Shown here piece by piece: positions 21,101 to 31,600 of a DNA stretch of 64,000 bases (position 1 is its first letter; each line of letters starts with the position of its first letter). The stretch is from assembly GCF_028769735.1 (NCBI RefSeq), contig NC_088178.1, positions 6,576,001 through 6,640,000 of the forward strand, in the 5' to 3' direction. The notes below the pieces were generated by a model. That model was not told the DNA's origin. It was given only the letters and a program-made list of their open reading frames with translations, and ran no database searches. The DNA comes from Zonotrichia leucophrys gambelii (Eukaryota; Chordata; Aves; Passeriformes; Passerellidae). Position numbers and translations under genes: made by a program.

Positions 21101-24100
21101 GTCTGGGGCACCAGGAGCAGTTGAGGAAGCTGGGAAAGGGGCTCAGCCTGGAGAAAAGGAGGCTCAGGGGAGACCTTGTGGCTCTGCACAGCTTCTGACA
21201 GGAGGGGACAGCCAGGGGGGTCGGGCTCTGCTCCCAGGAACAGGGACAGGACAAGAGGAAATGACCCCTAGGAGCACCAGGGGAGGTTTGGGCTCCCAGG
21301 CTGCCCAGGGCAGGGGTGGAGTCCCCATCCCTGGAGGGATTTAAAAGCTGTGTGAGTGTGTCACCTGGGACATGTTTTAGTGATGGCCTTGGCAGTGCTG
21401 GGGGAATGGTTGGATACAATGATCTCAAAAGGTCTTTTCCTGACAAATCTGTTTGGATTCCCCAACTTCTCTCACTGAATTCTATTATTGATGTGCAGAC
21501 CTTATCTTTACATGTGGTATTCTCAGTAAGGGCTCCGACAGCATGGCTGGTGCCAAAAGAGCCTAATGTAAAATACAACTTTAACCTCAGAATTCACGTC
21601 TTGATGATGACTTGCAGGATATCTACCTGTATGTTTCCATAAAGTGCTCATGCTTGAGAAGTTGGCCAATTTGTTTGTGAAATTAGGTTTTGTTATTTTC
21701 GTTCTGTTTTGTTTTGTTTGTTTTGTCCTGTTTTCTGTTTTTCAGTTGTCACCAGAGCCCACACAGTTTTGTTCATGGTACAGCACCTCTGCTTAAACAT
21801 GTTTTTGAGAAACAGATGGAGAAGTGTCTTACCCTCTTTACAGTACTTGACGTAGTCTGGGCAGCATTTTCCGTACCGCTCGCAGTCGGCATCGCAGTCG
21901 CACTCGCGGCCCCTCTCGAAGGCCTCGAAGCAGCGTCCCTCGCAGGAGGCGGCTGCAGGGACACAGAGCACAGTCAGGCTTTGGGCCAGCCCACCTGCAA
22001 CGCTGGGACCTCTCTACAGTGAAGTCATTGGCTCGAGCTGTGCCAAGAGCAGCTCCAGAAAATCAGGTGCTTATCCTGGTCTGATCCAGGCTTTGTCTGT
22101 GATGTGGGGTTTGGACCAGGCAGTGCCACCAGAGGGGCACTGTGCCATGGCAGTGACATTGGATTGACAGCATGATAAAACCTGACTGCCACGTTCACTT
22201 TAGCCAGGTCCCACCGTAGGAGGCTTCTGCGTCGCCAGCCACAGAGCAGTGATCTCAAGAGTGATCTTGAGATTCTGGGCTGGGTTTGCAGGAAAGTGTT
22301 CACCAGGGGATCCCTTTGCAAGAAGAACAATGTGTCTACCAAAGCATTTCTGAAAAATAATTCACCTAATTAGGTCACAACCGAGTGTACCTGGTGTGTC
22401 CAGACAAACACTGCAACCTAATTGTGTGAACAGGTTATCCAAGTTACCTCAAGAACCCAGTTTGGAACTGTTTAATACAGTTCTTAAATTATTAGTACCA
22501 AAGGACTATATACCATGTTTCGACATGATTAATAACCACGTTTTTAATATTTCATATTTGGTTAACTTCTGAAATATCACTGACCAAACTGCTATTTCAT
22601 ATCAAAGAATGACCGTGTTGTGTTAGAAAGAGTGTGCACAGCTATTAGACTTCAGAAAAAGCACTTTCTCTACATATGTCTTTATTGAAGTCATTATCTC
22701 TGTGGCACACAAGGCATAAAATCATGTTACACGGTTAAATCACTATCAAGAAAAATGACAGATGCCTGCTGTATAGGCAGATTCTGAACATGTTTGGATT
22801 AGTGCAGTTGTGGAATCAGTGTTGATGCCAGTGGATCCATCCCACATGCACAGGTGAGAATTATTTTTATTATCTTAGGAAAATTTTTATTCATAAATAA
22901 TGTCTGGCATTGCTGTCATTTAGTCAGTGTTGATTCCACACTAGCTGGACAACAGTCTTAAGCCAGACTTCCTGCATCCTTTCAGGATGGCACCTCCTGT
23001 GCTTGCCTGGACTCGCTGATTTAGATAGAACAGAGAAGACTTTCTCTAGCCTTAACTTTTTGGTTAAATGTTGTGCAGAAGCCAGAATACCTTTAGAATC
23101 TGACCCACAATGAATAAATAGCCTCCATAATTAAAATGCCTCACTCTGCATCTTCAGCTGTGAGAAATGCTGATGTCCCCCCACAAAGCAAAATGAGGAT
23201 GGGGGAGACTGAAAGGCAAAGTGTCCCCAGTGTATGTCAGGGCAGCAGAACTGGAATTTTAGGAATGCTAGGTCTGCATTTTGGACAACACTCAGCGGTG
23301 TTGGTGGTTCTGAGTATTTGTTACTCCTGTAATCCTACTGAAACCACAGTGTAGCGTAACAAACTACTGTTATCCAAATCACTGACATTTCTGACATTGG
23401 TGATTGCTAAGAAAATGTCTTTAATACTCATTAAAGCAATTATCTGTTTTTATTTGCATTGTGCAGTTTTCCCTATAAATAAAGCATAAATTAATACTCA
23501 TCCAAACACCTTTTCCAGCAGACTCTGGACATGGTTCTGATCCAGATTCAATTTCTGTCTATGGAAGGACACCCTGGCTTTGGATTAGACCCCACAGCAT
23601 CCACACTTCTTAAATTTGAATTGGAATATGTCAGAATTTCTTTCTGCAAAAATCTGAATTGGCTTTTACCACTTTTTTTCTTTGTATAGGAGACAGACAC
23701 ATACAATACAAATGCACTAAGGAGTAGAAAACAAACAAAACAAACAGGTTTTGCCAATCTTGCCTAGTTCTGCTTTTGTCAAAAGCAAAATTCTTTGCTT
23801 GGCAATAATCTGTGGATACACAATTTTTTTGCATTTGCAAGAGGTTATCCTGAATATTTGAGGGGAACAACAATACATGTATGAGATGGAACAAAGACAC
23901 AGCAAACCAACAGACATTTAAGCATTCAGAGGAGACACTGGTGTGGTAGGGAGCTGGGAGGGGAATTTTGAGGAGAGGAACTGGCTGTGTTGGGGAACTT
24001 ACCCACTGTGCAGACTTTCCTGAAGTCAGCGCAGCACTCCATGTAGTGGTGACAGTTAAAATCACACTGGCAGTCATGCTCTCTAGAATACCCTGCCCCA

Positions 24101-26489
24101 CATCTCCCTGTACAGCTCGATACATCTAAAATCACACAACACTGGTGTAAGCATTGCCCAACCACAATGGTCCCTAAGGAAATGCGGAATGGAAAAGGAC
24201 TAAAACTTCTCTCCTTTTTTCCTACAGAATGTGGTTTCTACACTCAGTACTGCAGAAATTGAGGGCCTGGTGTGACTCCTCCTGAAGGTGTGGGGAGCAG
24301 AGGTTTGCTCTGTGCCAGCTTGAGGACCAGCAGCAGCACGTGTTCAGGTTAGAGGGGTCTTCCACTGAGCTAACTTAACCCTTTTTGTCTGAAAACCAAG
24401 GAATCCTTGAGGATTGGTTCTATAGTATGACAAGAGGCTTCCAAGCTAACCCCTTAGACAGTATATCAGCTTTGCTGATTTACTTTTCAGTTTGATTCAC
24501 CTTCTGTATGACAATAGGTGTGCATCTGCACACCCATACCTGACAGACCCCCTAGGTGTCTGATTTTTGTTGTTGGTAATGCTGTTCCTAATTACCCATC
24601 TAATCAGGCTGGCTTGTAAACTGGAGAACACTGTCATAATAAATACAAGTCCCTGAAACCATTTTTATTGGAAGTTTCAAAATCTGCCTACTCCCTACAC
24701 TATATTTTTTCCCTGATGTCAGGAAAGAATTTGGTATCAGCTCTAAGGTTAAGAACAGTTGGGATCTAGCCCTGTAACTCCTATGAAGTACATTTTGTTA
24801 ATTAGAAGATTATGTACTAGCAAACTAACAGAAAAGCTCATCCCATAATGGCTTTTCTGCCAGACTGCTGGGAAATGCTGGATAACAAGAAATGGTGCAG
24901 ATAACAGGTGGTAAAACAAGGCAGCAGGAGTGTCTTGCTTTAACCTGTGAGCACTCCAGCTCAGCAGTGCTTTGCTACCTTCTGCTGCCAAATCAGATAG
25001 TCACCCTGCAACCCTCCCCTTCATCTGTGAAATCTCTGAAAACACAACAAGTTAACAGCTTCTTCTGGACATGAAACATGCAGGACCACAAGTGAAGCGT
25101 CCCTAAATACAAACAAAGAAGCTGAACAATCAGCAAGCCCAAACAGATAATCAGCTGAAACGTTGAGGAACAACAAGGGAATAACATGTAACACAACACA
25201 ACACCGAACACAATTGCTAACAACACACATTCCATGTGTGTGTCTGAAGGAAGAGCATGGCATAACAAATATTATATCTATTACATATACATTGATTCTC
25301 AGACAGTACTTGTAATGCTTGTTATCACTTTGCCACAAATAGAAAAGTGGATCCAAGGGATAACTGGAGGCATTAATGGACTTGAGTTACTGGGCTATTA
25401 ATACAGCAGTTGAAAAGACAAAATGGACATCTTCCTTTATGGATATATGCCCAATATACTGAACCCTTGTTCCTTTATGGAAGGAAAATAAGTCCAGTAG
25501 TTATATGGATAATATGTAGTAGCCCAATGGTTGCACCTCTTCATTTGTTTCTTTTCAGTTTATGACTTGTAAGTTACGGAGTTACTTTTAAGGAAAGTGC
25601 CTGAATAGTCGTGGCTGCTGTTGGCAAAAGTCTTGATTTTTGCTGAAACTGGTGGGAAGGCATCACTTATCAAGGGGTCAGTGTAAGGTTACATCTGGCA
25701 TGGGGTGTGCCCTGAGGAACTTCTTGGATACATGACATTGTGCTTTCTGCTATCAAGTAGTAATAAATCATTTTCTACCAGCAAGTAATACCTAGTGTCA
25801 TCCCCCTGCAAATTTGAGAGCTATTAGAGAACTGCAACAGCTCAGGATTTGCGAGCGGGGCGCGTTCTGCTTCACCATAACAGTGTTACTTTACTAAGGA
25901 ATCAATTATAGAGCTATCATTAGACAAATAATTCCCCAAATTTGCCTCACTGCTATAAGAATGGTGCATTTAATGGGAAAGCACTTATCAAGGTAGAGAC
26001 ATTTCTTTCCCTGAGCTTGTTGAAATATTTCTAGCCAACCTTTGTGGACATTCTCATGTTAGATTCTTTCTAAATCAAACTGCAAATCACTCGGGCTAAA
26101 TACATCAGTATGAGGGCAAGAGGCTCTGTAGGCTGTCTACAGAAAAAGTAATAGATTTATACACATTCTGCATTACATTTATATTTTTATGTTATTCCTC
26201 AAAAAAAGAGGACCATGCTACACTAAAATTTATTTATGAAAATATTCAGTGATGATAAAACTGAATCATATTTCCTATCTGAATAAAGTTCTAGAGCTTT
26301 GTAGTATTTTTATGAAGTTGCATTTGAAATATTCTTAATGTGTGTCAGGCACACACTCCTAGACACCCTCCCTTCAGCTTTGTGTGTTACAGTACCTTGA
26401 GAAGACACCTCTGGAATCAAGGACAATGAAAGAACCACCAGGGATATGCATAGTATGTTCCATATGATCATAACTTTCAGGTATGACAT
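9059..26489 (-). CDS. PRG4: PRG4, proteoglycan 4 / lubricin, complete coding sequence
   Basis: Coding chain on the minus strand: 26489-26396, 24125-24003, 21952-21833, 18543-18448, 16968-13405, 12539-12453, 12054-11915, 11251-11095, 10527-10348, 10217-10092, 9162-9059. That is 4791 nt, 1596 residues plus TGA. Lubricin is secreted by synovial and cartilage-surface cells and acts as the boundary lubricant of joints. Domains: signal peptide (1 to about 31), somatomedin B 1 (32-72) and 2 (73-112), each with eight Cys; linker (113-144); Thr/Pro/Glu mucin domain (145-1332) with about 60 copies of a 13-residue repeat (roughly 225-1002); and the hemopexin-like region (1333-1596). Human PRG4 is 1404 residues, so this one is somewhat longer. 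Except for one phase 0 junction in the hemopexin part, all introns are phase 1. TPR lies tail-to-tail downstream and HMCN1 upstream on the same strand, the expected synteny. Confidence 0.95.
10092..10217 (-). CDS. PRG4: PRG4 exon, hemopexin-like region
   Basis: Acceptor CTTGCAG, donor GTAAGT, 126 nt. It encodes GVLRKEIQMTTYWRGLPKVV then HSTLSIPNQNKPDGYDYYAF and SY. WRGLP and KPDGYDYYAFS match human PRG4. Confidence 0.95.
10348..10527 (-). CDS. PRG4: PRG4 exon with basic proprotein-cleavage region
   Basis: Acceptor GTTTTAG, donor GTAAGG, 180 nt. It encodes DGNMQQYVYRQEPAKKCQRR then PQVTIRYPAFVPRIVIRRRF and QRAVRMPTVIRTVRINPHPS. The human counterpart carries RRRRFER, reported as the convertase cleavage site; here it reads IRRRFQR, leaving RFQR as the only RxxR match that spans the Phe. 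Confidence 0.94.
11095..11251 (-). CDS. PRG4: PRG4 exon, hemopexin-like region
   Basis: Acceptor AATGCTCAG, donor GTATGT, phase 0 in and phase 1 out. It encodes GPLYWRFTNGVMDNGYPKPL then ATGFAGLSGRIVATLPVARY and NTRPESVYFIKR. YWRFTN...GYPKP and PESVYFxKR are diagnostic of PRG4. Confidence 0.95.
11683..11895 (-). repeat. CR1 LINE fragment beside PRG4 hemopexin exon
   Basis: The plus strand reads caatttccaatctgaacctc, ggtgcaacctaaggcccttt and gagcctccttttccccca, the reverse complement of a CR1 3' region. It lies in the PRG4 intron in the sense orientation of PRG4, about 20 nt from the exon's donor. Confidence 0.75.
11915..12054 (-). CDS. PRG4: PRG4 exon, hemopexin-like region
   Basis: Acceptor TCTCCAG, donor GTGGGA, phase 1 in and phase 0 out. 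It encodes GHYYWLLNGRSPPTTNPRRI then TDGWGIPSPIDSVFSRCNCD and GKTFFIK. The blade motif WGIPSPIDxVFxRCNCxGKTFF is shared with the human protein. A CR1 fragment ends only about 20 nt downstream of the donor. Confidence 0.95.
12070..12452. other. GC-rich, purine-rich PRG4 intron
   Basis: The intron between the hemopexin exons at 12453 and 12054. The plus strand carries a long G/A-rich tract (about 12205-12370) with many gaggag and aggaggaa runs, so the PRG4 pre-mRNA has a C/T-rich intron. Near its start, caccggggacagcg occurs twice. No gene is seen. Confidence 0.7.
12453..12539 (-). CDS. PRG4: PRG4 exon, start of hemopexin-like region
   Basis: Acceptor TGTTTTACAG, donor GTGAGA, 87 nt. It encodes ERNDEKDLCSGKPADGMVAL then PNGTLAVFR. 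The CxGKPxDG...NGTL...FRG signature is the first blade of the hemopexin-like fold (human: CNGKPVDG...NGTLVAFRG). Confidence 0.94.
13098..13169. repeat. Perfect tandem duplication of 36 bp in PRG4 intron
   Basis: Two identical 36-nt units, 13098-13133 and 13134-13169, beginning agtacatggctacgaaatac. No mismatch, so recent in origin or an assembly duplication. Confidence 0.92.
13405..16968 (-). CDS. PRG4: PRG4 giant mucin exon
   Basis: A single open exon of 3564 nt (about 1188 residues), acceptor TGTTCTGTAG, donor GTAAGT. The first 80 residues are degenerate Thr/Pro/Glu sequence. Next come about 60 tandem 13-residue units of the form APEETTPEEPTTP (third position variants PP, KP, TP), 39 nt each. 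Then follows about 330 residues of non-repeat Thr/Ser/Lys-rich sequence with one lone Cys (GAACVIVEM), ending in LPMFPGETP. The many Thr beside Pro are the expected sites for dense O-glycosylation, which gives lubricin its brush-like hydrated layer. Human repeats (KEPAPTTP) are basic; these are acidic. Confidence 0.95.
14397..16727 (-). repeat. PRG4: 39-bp coding tandem repeat array of PRG4
   Basis: About 60 copies of a 39-nt unit (some 24, 27 or 42 nt, always multiples of 3) encode the 13-residue mucin repeat. Copies with KPEE cluster at 14.4-14.75 kb and are nearly identical, suggesting recent homogenisation. Copies with APEE or PPEE fill 14.75-16.73 kb. The plus strand is strongly G/T-rich here and the coding strand C/A-rich. 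Copy number is expected to vary and to be hard to assemble. Confidence 0.95.
16969..18447 (-). other. PRG4 intron, no other feature
   Basis: A/T-rich intron between the mucin exon and the linker exon. It holds the T-rich simple repeat at 17793-17837. I looked for a further Lys/Ser-rich coding exon and saw none. Confidence 0.6.
17793..17837. repeat. T-rich / TTTTG simple repeat in PRG4 intron
   Basis: A run of T interrupted by single G (ttttgttttgttttg). On the transcribed PRG4 strand it is an A-rich tract, possibly the tail of an old retroposon, though no body is recognisable. Confidence 0.7.
18448..18543 (-). CDS. PRG4: PRG4 exon, short charged linker
   Basis: Acceptor CTCTCTTTCAG, donor GTAGGC, phase 1 at both ends. 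It encodes AHTEKPTPETPPDNKSKRSS then TDEEESPEEAVE. It lies where mammals have two longer Lys/Ser-rich exons; only this one was found here. No homology beyond position and composition is claimed, but the splice phase fits exactly. Confidence 0.8.
19057..19105. repeat. Short direct repeat, 20 bp at 29-bp period
   Basis: The 20-mer caggcatggaccaaggaaaa occurs exactly at 19057-19076 and 19086-19105 in the PRG4 intron. Confidence 0.85.
20850..21440 (+). repeat. CR1 LINE fragment in PRG4 intron, longest copy in window
   Basis: Nearly 600 bp in plus orientation. Landmarks are cctcgagtgctgtgtccagtt, ggagcgtgtccagggaaggg, cagcctggagaaaaggaggc, ccctggagggatttaaaagc and the tail gttggatacaatgatctcaa. 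It is antisense to PRG4. Long open frames inside are remnants, not genes. Confidence 0.85.
21833..21952 (-). CDS. PRG4: PRG4 exon, somatomedin B domain 2
   Basis: Acceptor CCCTGCAG, donor GTAAGA, phase 1 at both ends, 120 nt. It encodes AASCEGRCFEAFERGRECDC then DADCERYGKCCPDYVKYCKE with all eight Cys. It is close to the human second SMB domain (ESFERGRECDC). The exon is much more GC-rich than its introns. Confidence 0.95.
21953..26395 (-). other. PRG4 introns around the SMB1 exon
   Basis: Two introns (21953-24002 and 24126-26395) of A/T-rich unique sequence. Nothing else recognisable, apart from scattered A/T runs. Confidence 0.55.
24003..24125 (-). CDS. PRG4: PRG4 exon, somatomedin B domain 1
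   Basis: Acceptor TTTTAG, donor GTAAGT, phase 1 at both ends. It encodes DVSSCTGRCGAGYSREHDCQ then CDFNCHHYMECCADFRKVC. All eight Cys of the SMB knot are present in the C-x3-C ... CxC ... CC pattern. SMB domains bind matrix and protease-inhibitor partners in vitronectin-like proteins. Confidence 0.95.
26396..26489 (-). CDS. PRG4: PRG4 first coding exon, signal peptide
   Basis: ATG at 26489-26487, 31 codons, then donor GTACTG. Residues MSYLKVMIIWNILCISLVVL and SLSLIPEVSSQ form a hydrophobic signal peptide. The VSSQ ending lines up with the VSSQD cleavage region of the human protein. A TTTTTAG acceptor at 26496-26495, 6 nt before the ATG, suggests an upstream noncoding exon. Confidence 0.9.
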
Positions 26490-26493
26490 CGTT

Positions 26494-27075
26494 CCTAAAA
26501 AGAAATAATCTTACATCACTATCTGCAATTCACTTAATTCATAATTTTTAAAATGCTGTGCATATCTTTATATATGACTAGCTTGATAAAATGGAAAATA
26601 AATAATAAAACCGTTCAAGAGAAAAATTGCTATTTTAGAATTGCTCCATAAATTCCCTCTTGATTATTAGTCAATTAGCCATTAAATTCTGTCATAAGAC
26701 TATAGAAATTCATTATGAACAAGTAATAGAATAAATTTTTGCAGAATTCTATTACATGAAGACTACAATCGCAGTTGTCTTCTAACATGGGTACACTGCA
26801 GCACAATGTTTAAAGTTATAATACTAATAAATGAAAATCTGTAATAAAACCAGAAAAATAATAAAAATAAAACTGACAGAATATAGGTTATTCAGCAACG
26901 TAATTCTATGAGCCATAACCTAACATTGAAATATGTCAAATGGAAACATAGGCTAAAAGTAAATCTTCTTTCAAAAAGAAAACTTTGGATTTTCTGTCCC
27001 AGTTCCTGTTCTCCTATTGAAGAAGAGCTCTGGGTAGAGACAGGTATAGCACTTACCTAGCAGAGAGTGTGTCTG
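26494..27075 (-). other. PRG4: PRG4 candidate 5' noncoding exon and first intron
   Basis: The predicted noncoding exon 1 runs from about 27075 to 27057, with donor GTAAGTGC. The intron runs 27056-26495 and ends in TTTCTTTTTAG. Only 5 nt of 5' UTR remain in the ATG exon. The exon would be only 15-20 nt long if transcription starts 25-30 nt after the TATA box, so its 5' end is uncertain. Confidence 0.45.
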
Positions 27076-27098
27076 CTCCCAGGGCTGTTCCAGAGTCC

Positions 27099-27105
27099 TT
27101 ATATA
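27099..27105 (-). promoter_or_regulatory. PRG4: PRG4 TATA box candidate
   Basis: The minus strand reads CAATATATAAGGA, a clean TATATAA, about 42 nt before a strong CTAG|GTAAGT donor at 27057/27056. That donor is the only obvious upstream partner of the acceptor next to the ATG. This places transcription start near 27072. Confidence 0.55.
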
Positions 27106-28591
27106 TTGCTTTGGAGCTGTGCTGGGGTCAGGTAATTAGGCAGTTTGTTAAACACACCACCAATGACAGCTCACGACAGCAAACTTTCCACAGGGCTTGG
27201 AAGTGGGCCCGGATGACTAGACTAACACAACATCTGGAAAATACTCCCATTAAGAAAAACGATTACAGAAAAACTAAATAGGGACTTACTAGTCAAAACA
27301 CATTTTGATTACTGAGAGAAATGAACAAATTGTCCTCAATGCAGCTGGAAGGCATTAGAGAGTATTGCAGAGCAATAAAAAATCATCACAGGCAATTGCT
27401 GAGTGTATTTTCTTTCCTGTCAAATGGAGCTTAGGTGACAGTAGCCTGAAATGATGCAGTTTTATCTGCTACTGATGGTATATCTTCTCCAAAAAGTTGT
27501 GAGAGCTAATTCATACAGACATAAGTAATTCACTACTTGCACTGAATATTTTGTACTTTCCCCTGAATTGAATGGAACCGCTGCCAAGGCATTGGCTAGA
27601 AATCAAAGAATTGAGTCAAATCACAAAGTTATTGAACATATGATATGTAAGACCTCAAAAATGAATGAAAGAGGCCTTAATTGTTTTAATGGTCTTTGTG
27701 TTCATTGGTTCCAGATTTGGGATAGTGGAAATGGTCATTTGTAAGTCTCAGAGACAGAGGAGGTTTTAACTGAAACTTTTACAGTCCTCACTGTTGGTCT
27801 TTAGGAGGGATCTTTTATTCAGAAATTATCCTAAAGGCCAGGAAACTTTAATAGACCTCCTTTATTGTATTACTTGAGTCCCGAGGTAGTTCTGTTAACC
27901 CCAAAAATAAATATGGTATAGTACACACTGATCCCAGTTGAGGAAAGCACTTCAAATGAGAATAAGTCTCTTAAGGAAAATAATGCAGAACAGGAGTGGG
28001 TTTAAACATGTGTTTGAATGTTTCCCTCACTTGATTCATTGACTGAACAGCTTTAGTAATTTTATGCTAGAATTTCTAATTTCTGCATTATCACAATAGA
28101 TAGATTTCTATTCAGTCTTTCTGCATGGAATAACTATTTACTTCAATTAAATGGAGTAACGATTACTTTACTTTGTGGGAAAGGGGAGACTGAGTTATTA
28201 TGGAGTTTATTCAAGGTCATTCAAAAAGAAATGTATATTACATGTCTTATAATAAGAGTTTCAGGGATGTCTTTAGTGGACTATAAGCTGGATAAAGAAA
28301 CCCTGGCTTGGGTAGAATAGTACCTGTCTATGATTATTTGAAGCCTGGGGAAAAAGTACTTGTTAGAGTAGCTAAATAGGATCAGCAAGATGAGACGTTT
28401 CCTAGAAAAGTACTGAAATACTTATAACTTAATTAATTTATCATTTGATCAAGCAAAACATTTAAGACCAAATTAACTGAGCGTATCCTTACTTTGAGAT
28501 CCATGACATTGAGGAGATTTGTTTTCTTTTCCATAAATTCACAGCTGGTGCAGCTGTGAGTCCCAGTAAATACTGGCTGGCTACCTGAGGT

Positions 28592-28612
28592 GAATATATG
28601 TGTGTGTGTGTA
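28592..28612. repeat. (TG)n microsatellite
   Basis: A short atatgtgtgtgtgtgtatg run in the PRG4-HMCN1 intergenic region. Confidence 0.75.
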
Positions 28613-31600
28613 TGACTCAATCAAAAAACTCAGAAGATCAAAATTATTATCATTTTTCTGTTGAGCCAGGGCTCAACTGAGTCATACAATTGGGAACAGA
28701 CACACTTAAAAAACAGGTAGCTGTGACTGGCTGCCACATTGTGTTATGGATGTTCCTTTTGGTAGGATTGTGTTTTTAATTTCTCTTCTGAATTGAACTT
28801 TTCAGTTGTTAGAGGTCACATGGAGTTGCAAAGTTTGTGTGTAAAGAATTTCATAAGTGGATCAACAGGCTGTGAAAAGCACCTAAGTCACCTTAAAATT
28901 GTACTGTCACTGTGGCATTGAGATGGGTGGGCAGATAACATTAAGGTAAGGGCTGATCCTGACCAGGTTTTGCTGGTCTTCCCTTTGTTTTTAGGCATGA
29001 ATTTTGAAATCCTGTTTTAAATTATTGTTATAGATTCTCATAGGTGGCAAGAAAAGCATTCAGGGCACACGTGCTGGGCAGGGTGTTCTTCTGCTGCTGT
29101 GCCCAGGTTGGAGTGCCAGGGAGAAGGGCCCAGAGAGGAATGGGGAGCTGCATGGGCAGGGGAGGGAGAGCTCCATCCCAAACACAGATATAACATAGGG
29201 TAAGTACAAAATGTTCCATTTCCTTCTTTTGAGTTTAGCTGCCTTTAGGGAAACAAGACTCATTACATTTGCTCATCATCCCTGATGAGTAAATAAGGAT
29301 ACGTGGCTTCATCAGCATTTTATTTTGTCCTAAAGAAGCACTTGGGACCTAATATTGTGGTTAGTCACTCCAATCAAAAAGAGAAAACCTTATTTTTTAT
29401 CTGATTTTTATTGCTTCACTTAATATCAACTGGCCAGTCATTAATTTGGCAACACTTTCAGGCAACGCAAACCCTTCATCAAACCTTGACATGTGTATCC
29501 AAAATCTTATCTGTCCTTCCAACTTCCCTAGTAGATTGCATTTTGGAAAAAAAGAGGAGGTAAAAAAAAAAAGCCCTTCCTTTGCCTGCGTACTGCAAGG
29601 ATCCCAATTACAGCACAATTGCTGCTATTTTTTATTTCTGGATGAACAGATTCCTTACGCTGGTACCCGTGACCTGGTGGTGCCTTTTCAGGCCTTGGCT
29701 TTTCCACAAGCTCATCAGTCAGTCCCATTTATGATAGTGGTTTGGGGATGTGATCATATCCACTGGGATCACATGGAAAACAGAAGTCAGTGAAATCCCA
29801 GACAACAGTTGTTGGCATGATCTGAGCCTGGTCTGACAGAGGCCTTACTGCTTTTTCAGTTCCATCATTGGTCCCCTTTGTAAACCCATCAGGATCCTCA
29901 GAATATCCTGTGACTTTTGGATGGACAAGAAGTTACCTCGGGTGCTCTGAGTCCCTGTAGGACTCAGGAAGAGCTGCTGGGCAATCCCAGCAGAAGTGAT
30001 ACAAACTGGGCTGAGCAACAGGAAAGGGAAAAGGTATTTGGAGTAGTGTTGGCCTGTTAAATATTCACTGATTGGTAAACTCTTGTTTCACATAAAAGGA
30101 ATCATAGAAGGAATGTAATAGCAAGTTAAATGAGAATGCTGGAGGTCTCACTGAAGTTACTAAGAAAAATTATCAAGAATCACAGAAAAGTTTTGGTCTT
30201 GCAGGAAGGACTGATAGACTTTCAGGGCTGGGGTCTTGGTGGGGCAAGGAAGGGGATGGTGTAGAGGAGGCAGAAGCCTTCATGTGGGAAGCTCATGGGA
30301 TTGCAGTTCTGGGACAACTGAAAATTGATCAAAGGTGCTTCCTTGTCTTGCCTTCTACAGTCTGTCACTTTCTTCTGTGCACAACTGGCTAACTTTCACT
30401 GGGATTTTGTCTGATTGTGGGGGGGAAAAAAAAGAGTTAATTTGAAAGAGCACCTCTGTCTTTTAAGAAAAAGGAGTATCAACACCCTAACTTTTCTGTG
30501 GTTTACAAGTAGCAGTAGTACTGCAATGAATTCTGCTGCACCAAGGCTCAAACTGTTCCCATACATCTTCCAGTTGATGTAAATACAGAATTATTGTATT
30601 TCCAATTCTGAAAAAGGTGTGATTATCTTTTAAAGTAAGAAGTGGAGAGTGATATTTAAATATTATTTAGATATCATGTTTGTTCTCACAGAAATCTCAG
30701 GCAAGCCCATAATGATAGGTGGAAGACTTGTAGAATCCCCAGGTCTGTGTTATTTTTATAGTACTACCAATATCAGTAGCAGAAATCTTTTTATTCCAGA
30801 AAAGCCTTTAAAATCAGCATAGCTGCAGACATTATGGAACATCTTGAAGAGCAGGAGAAGAAGCAGATTTGCTGGCTGGTTACATCTGTGGATGTAATGC
30901 ACTTCTCTGGAGCCTTGGCTGTAAGTGCATCACTTTATAGATGTCATGATATTTCTGAGTGGGTCCTCACAATTCTCTATAAAATAATTGTAAAGGTTTT
31001 TATCCCAAAGCTAGAGCATGGATTTATCTGGGCTAGACTGGAATCTCATTTTATGTGGAATCTGTGCTCTGGTTCATACAACAGGGCAGACTTAGTGGCA
31101 GAAAATTACTGGGTGAAATCTTTTGGGGAATGTCTGTCAGAACAGGACCTCATTAAATAAGAAATGTTGAACTTCTCTTTCTTTTCCCTTAAAGGAACTA
31201 TTTTTCTCTGAACTTGGACCTAGTGAAATGGTTAAAGATTTGAATACAGATAGCTGATAAAAGTGAGTTCTGTTTCATAAAAAATGTCCCAGAAAATGAA
31301 ATATATTTCATATTGTTTGTTCTTTTTTATTCATACAGTGTATGGACTAGTTCTACTGAATCATAGCTGCAAGAAAACAAGAGATTTAACTACAGGAAGA
31401 AAAAAAGTCAAGCAGTATTTCAACATGAAGGCCCAGGATAAGAAGAAAGAAGAAAATTACCATGAGAAAGGTAAATCTAGGAGAGTAAGAAGTTATATAT
31501 GTCTGTCTATAATGTTGGAAATTATGTTTAGCAGTTAAACCAGAATTCTCAGTTCAACAGTAGGAGCTGAATTAGCACTGGCTCCTGGAAATCTTGGGAA

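Larger units (their letters stand above)
18544..21832 (-). other. PRG4 intron with CR1
   Basis: Holds the direct repeat at 19057-19105 and the long CR1 copy at 20850-21440. No coding exon with usable splice sites and phase 1 was recognised in the remainder. Confidence 0.55.

Noticed and set aside
20850..21578. Long ORFs on both strands at 20.85-21.58 kb
   Set aside because: They lie within a CR1 fragment and are not intact reverse transcriptase.
23548..23757. Hydrophobic 69-codon minus-strand ORF resembling a signal peptide
   Set aside because: Intronic, immediately downstream of the SMB1 exon. It is not joined in phase and there is no promoter evidence.
25000..25360. Minus-strand ORFs of 91-111 codons near 25 kb
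   Set aside because: Inside a PRG4 intron. Cys/Leu/Val-rich without domain similarity, and not needed to complete the PRG4 frame.
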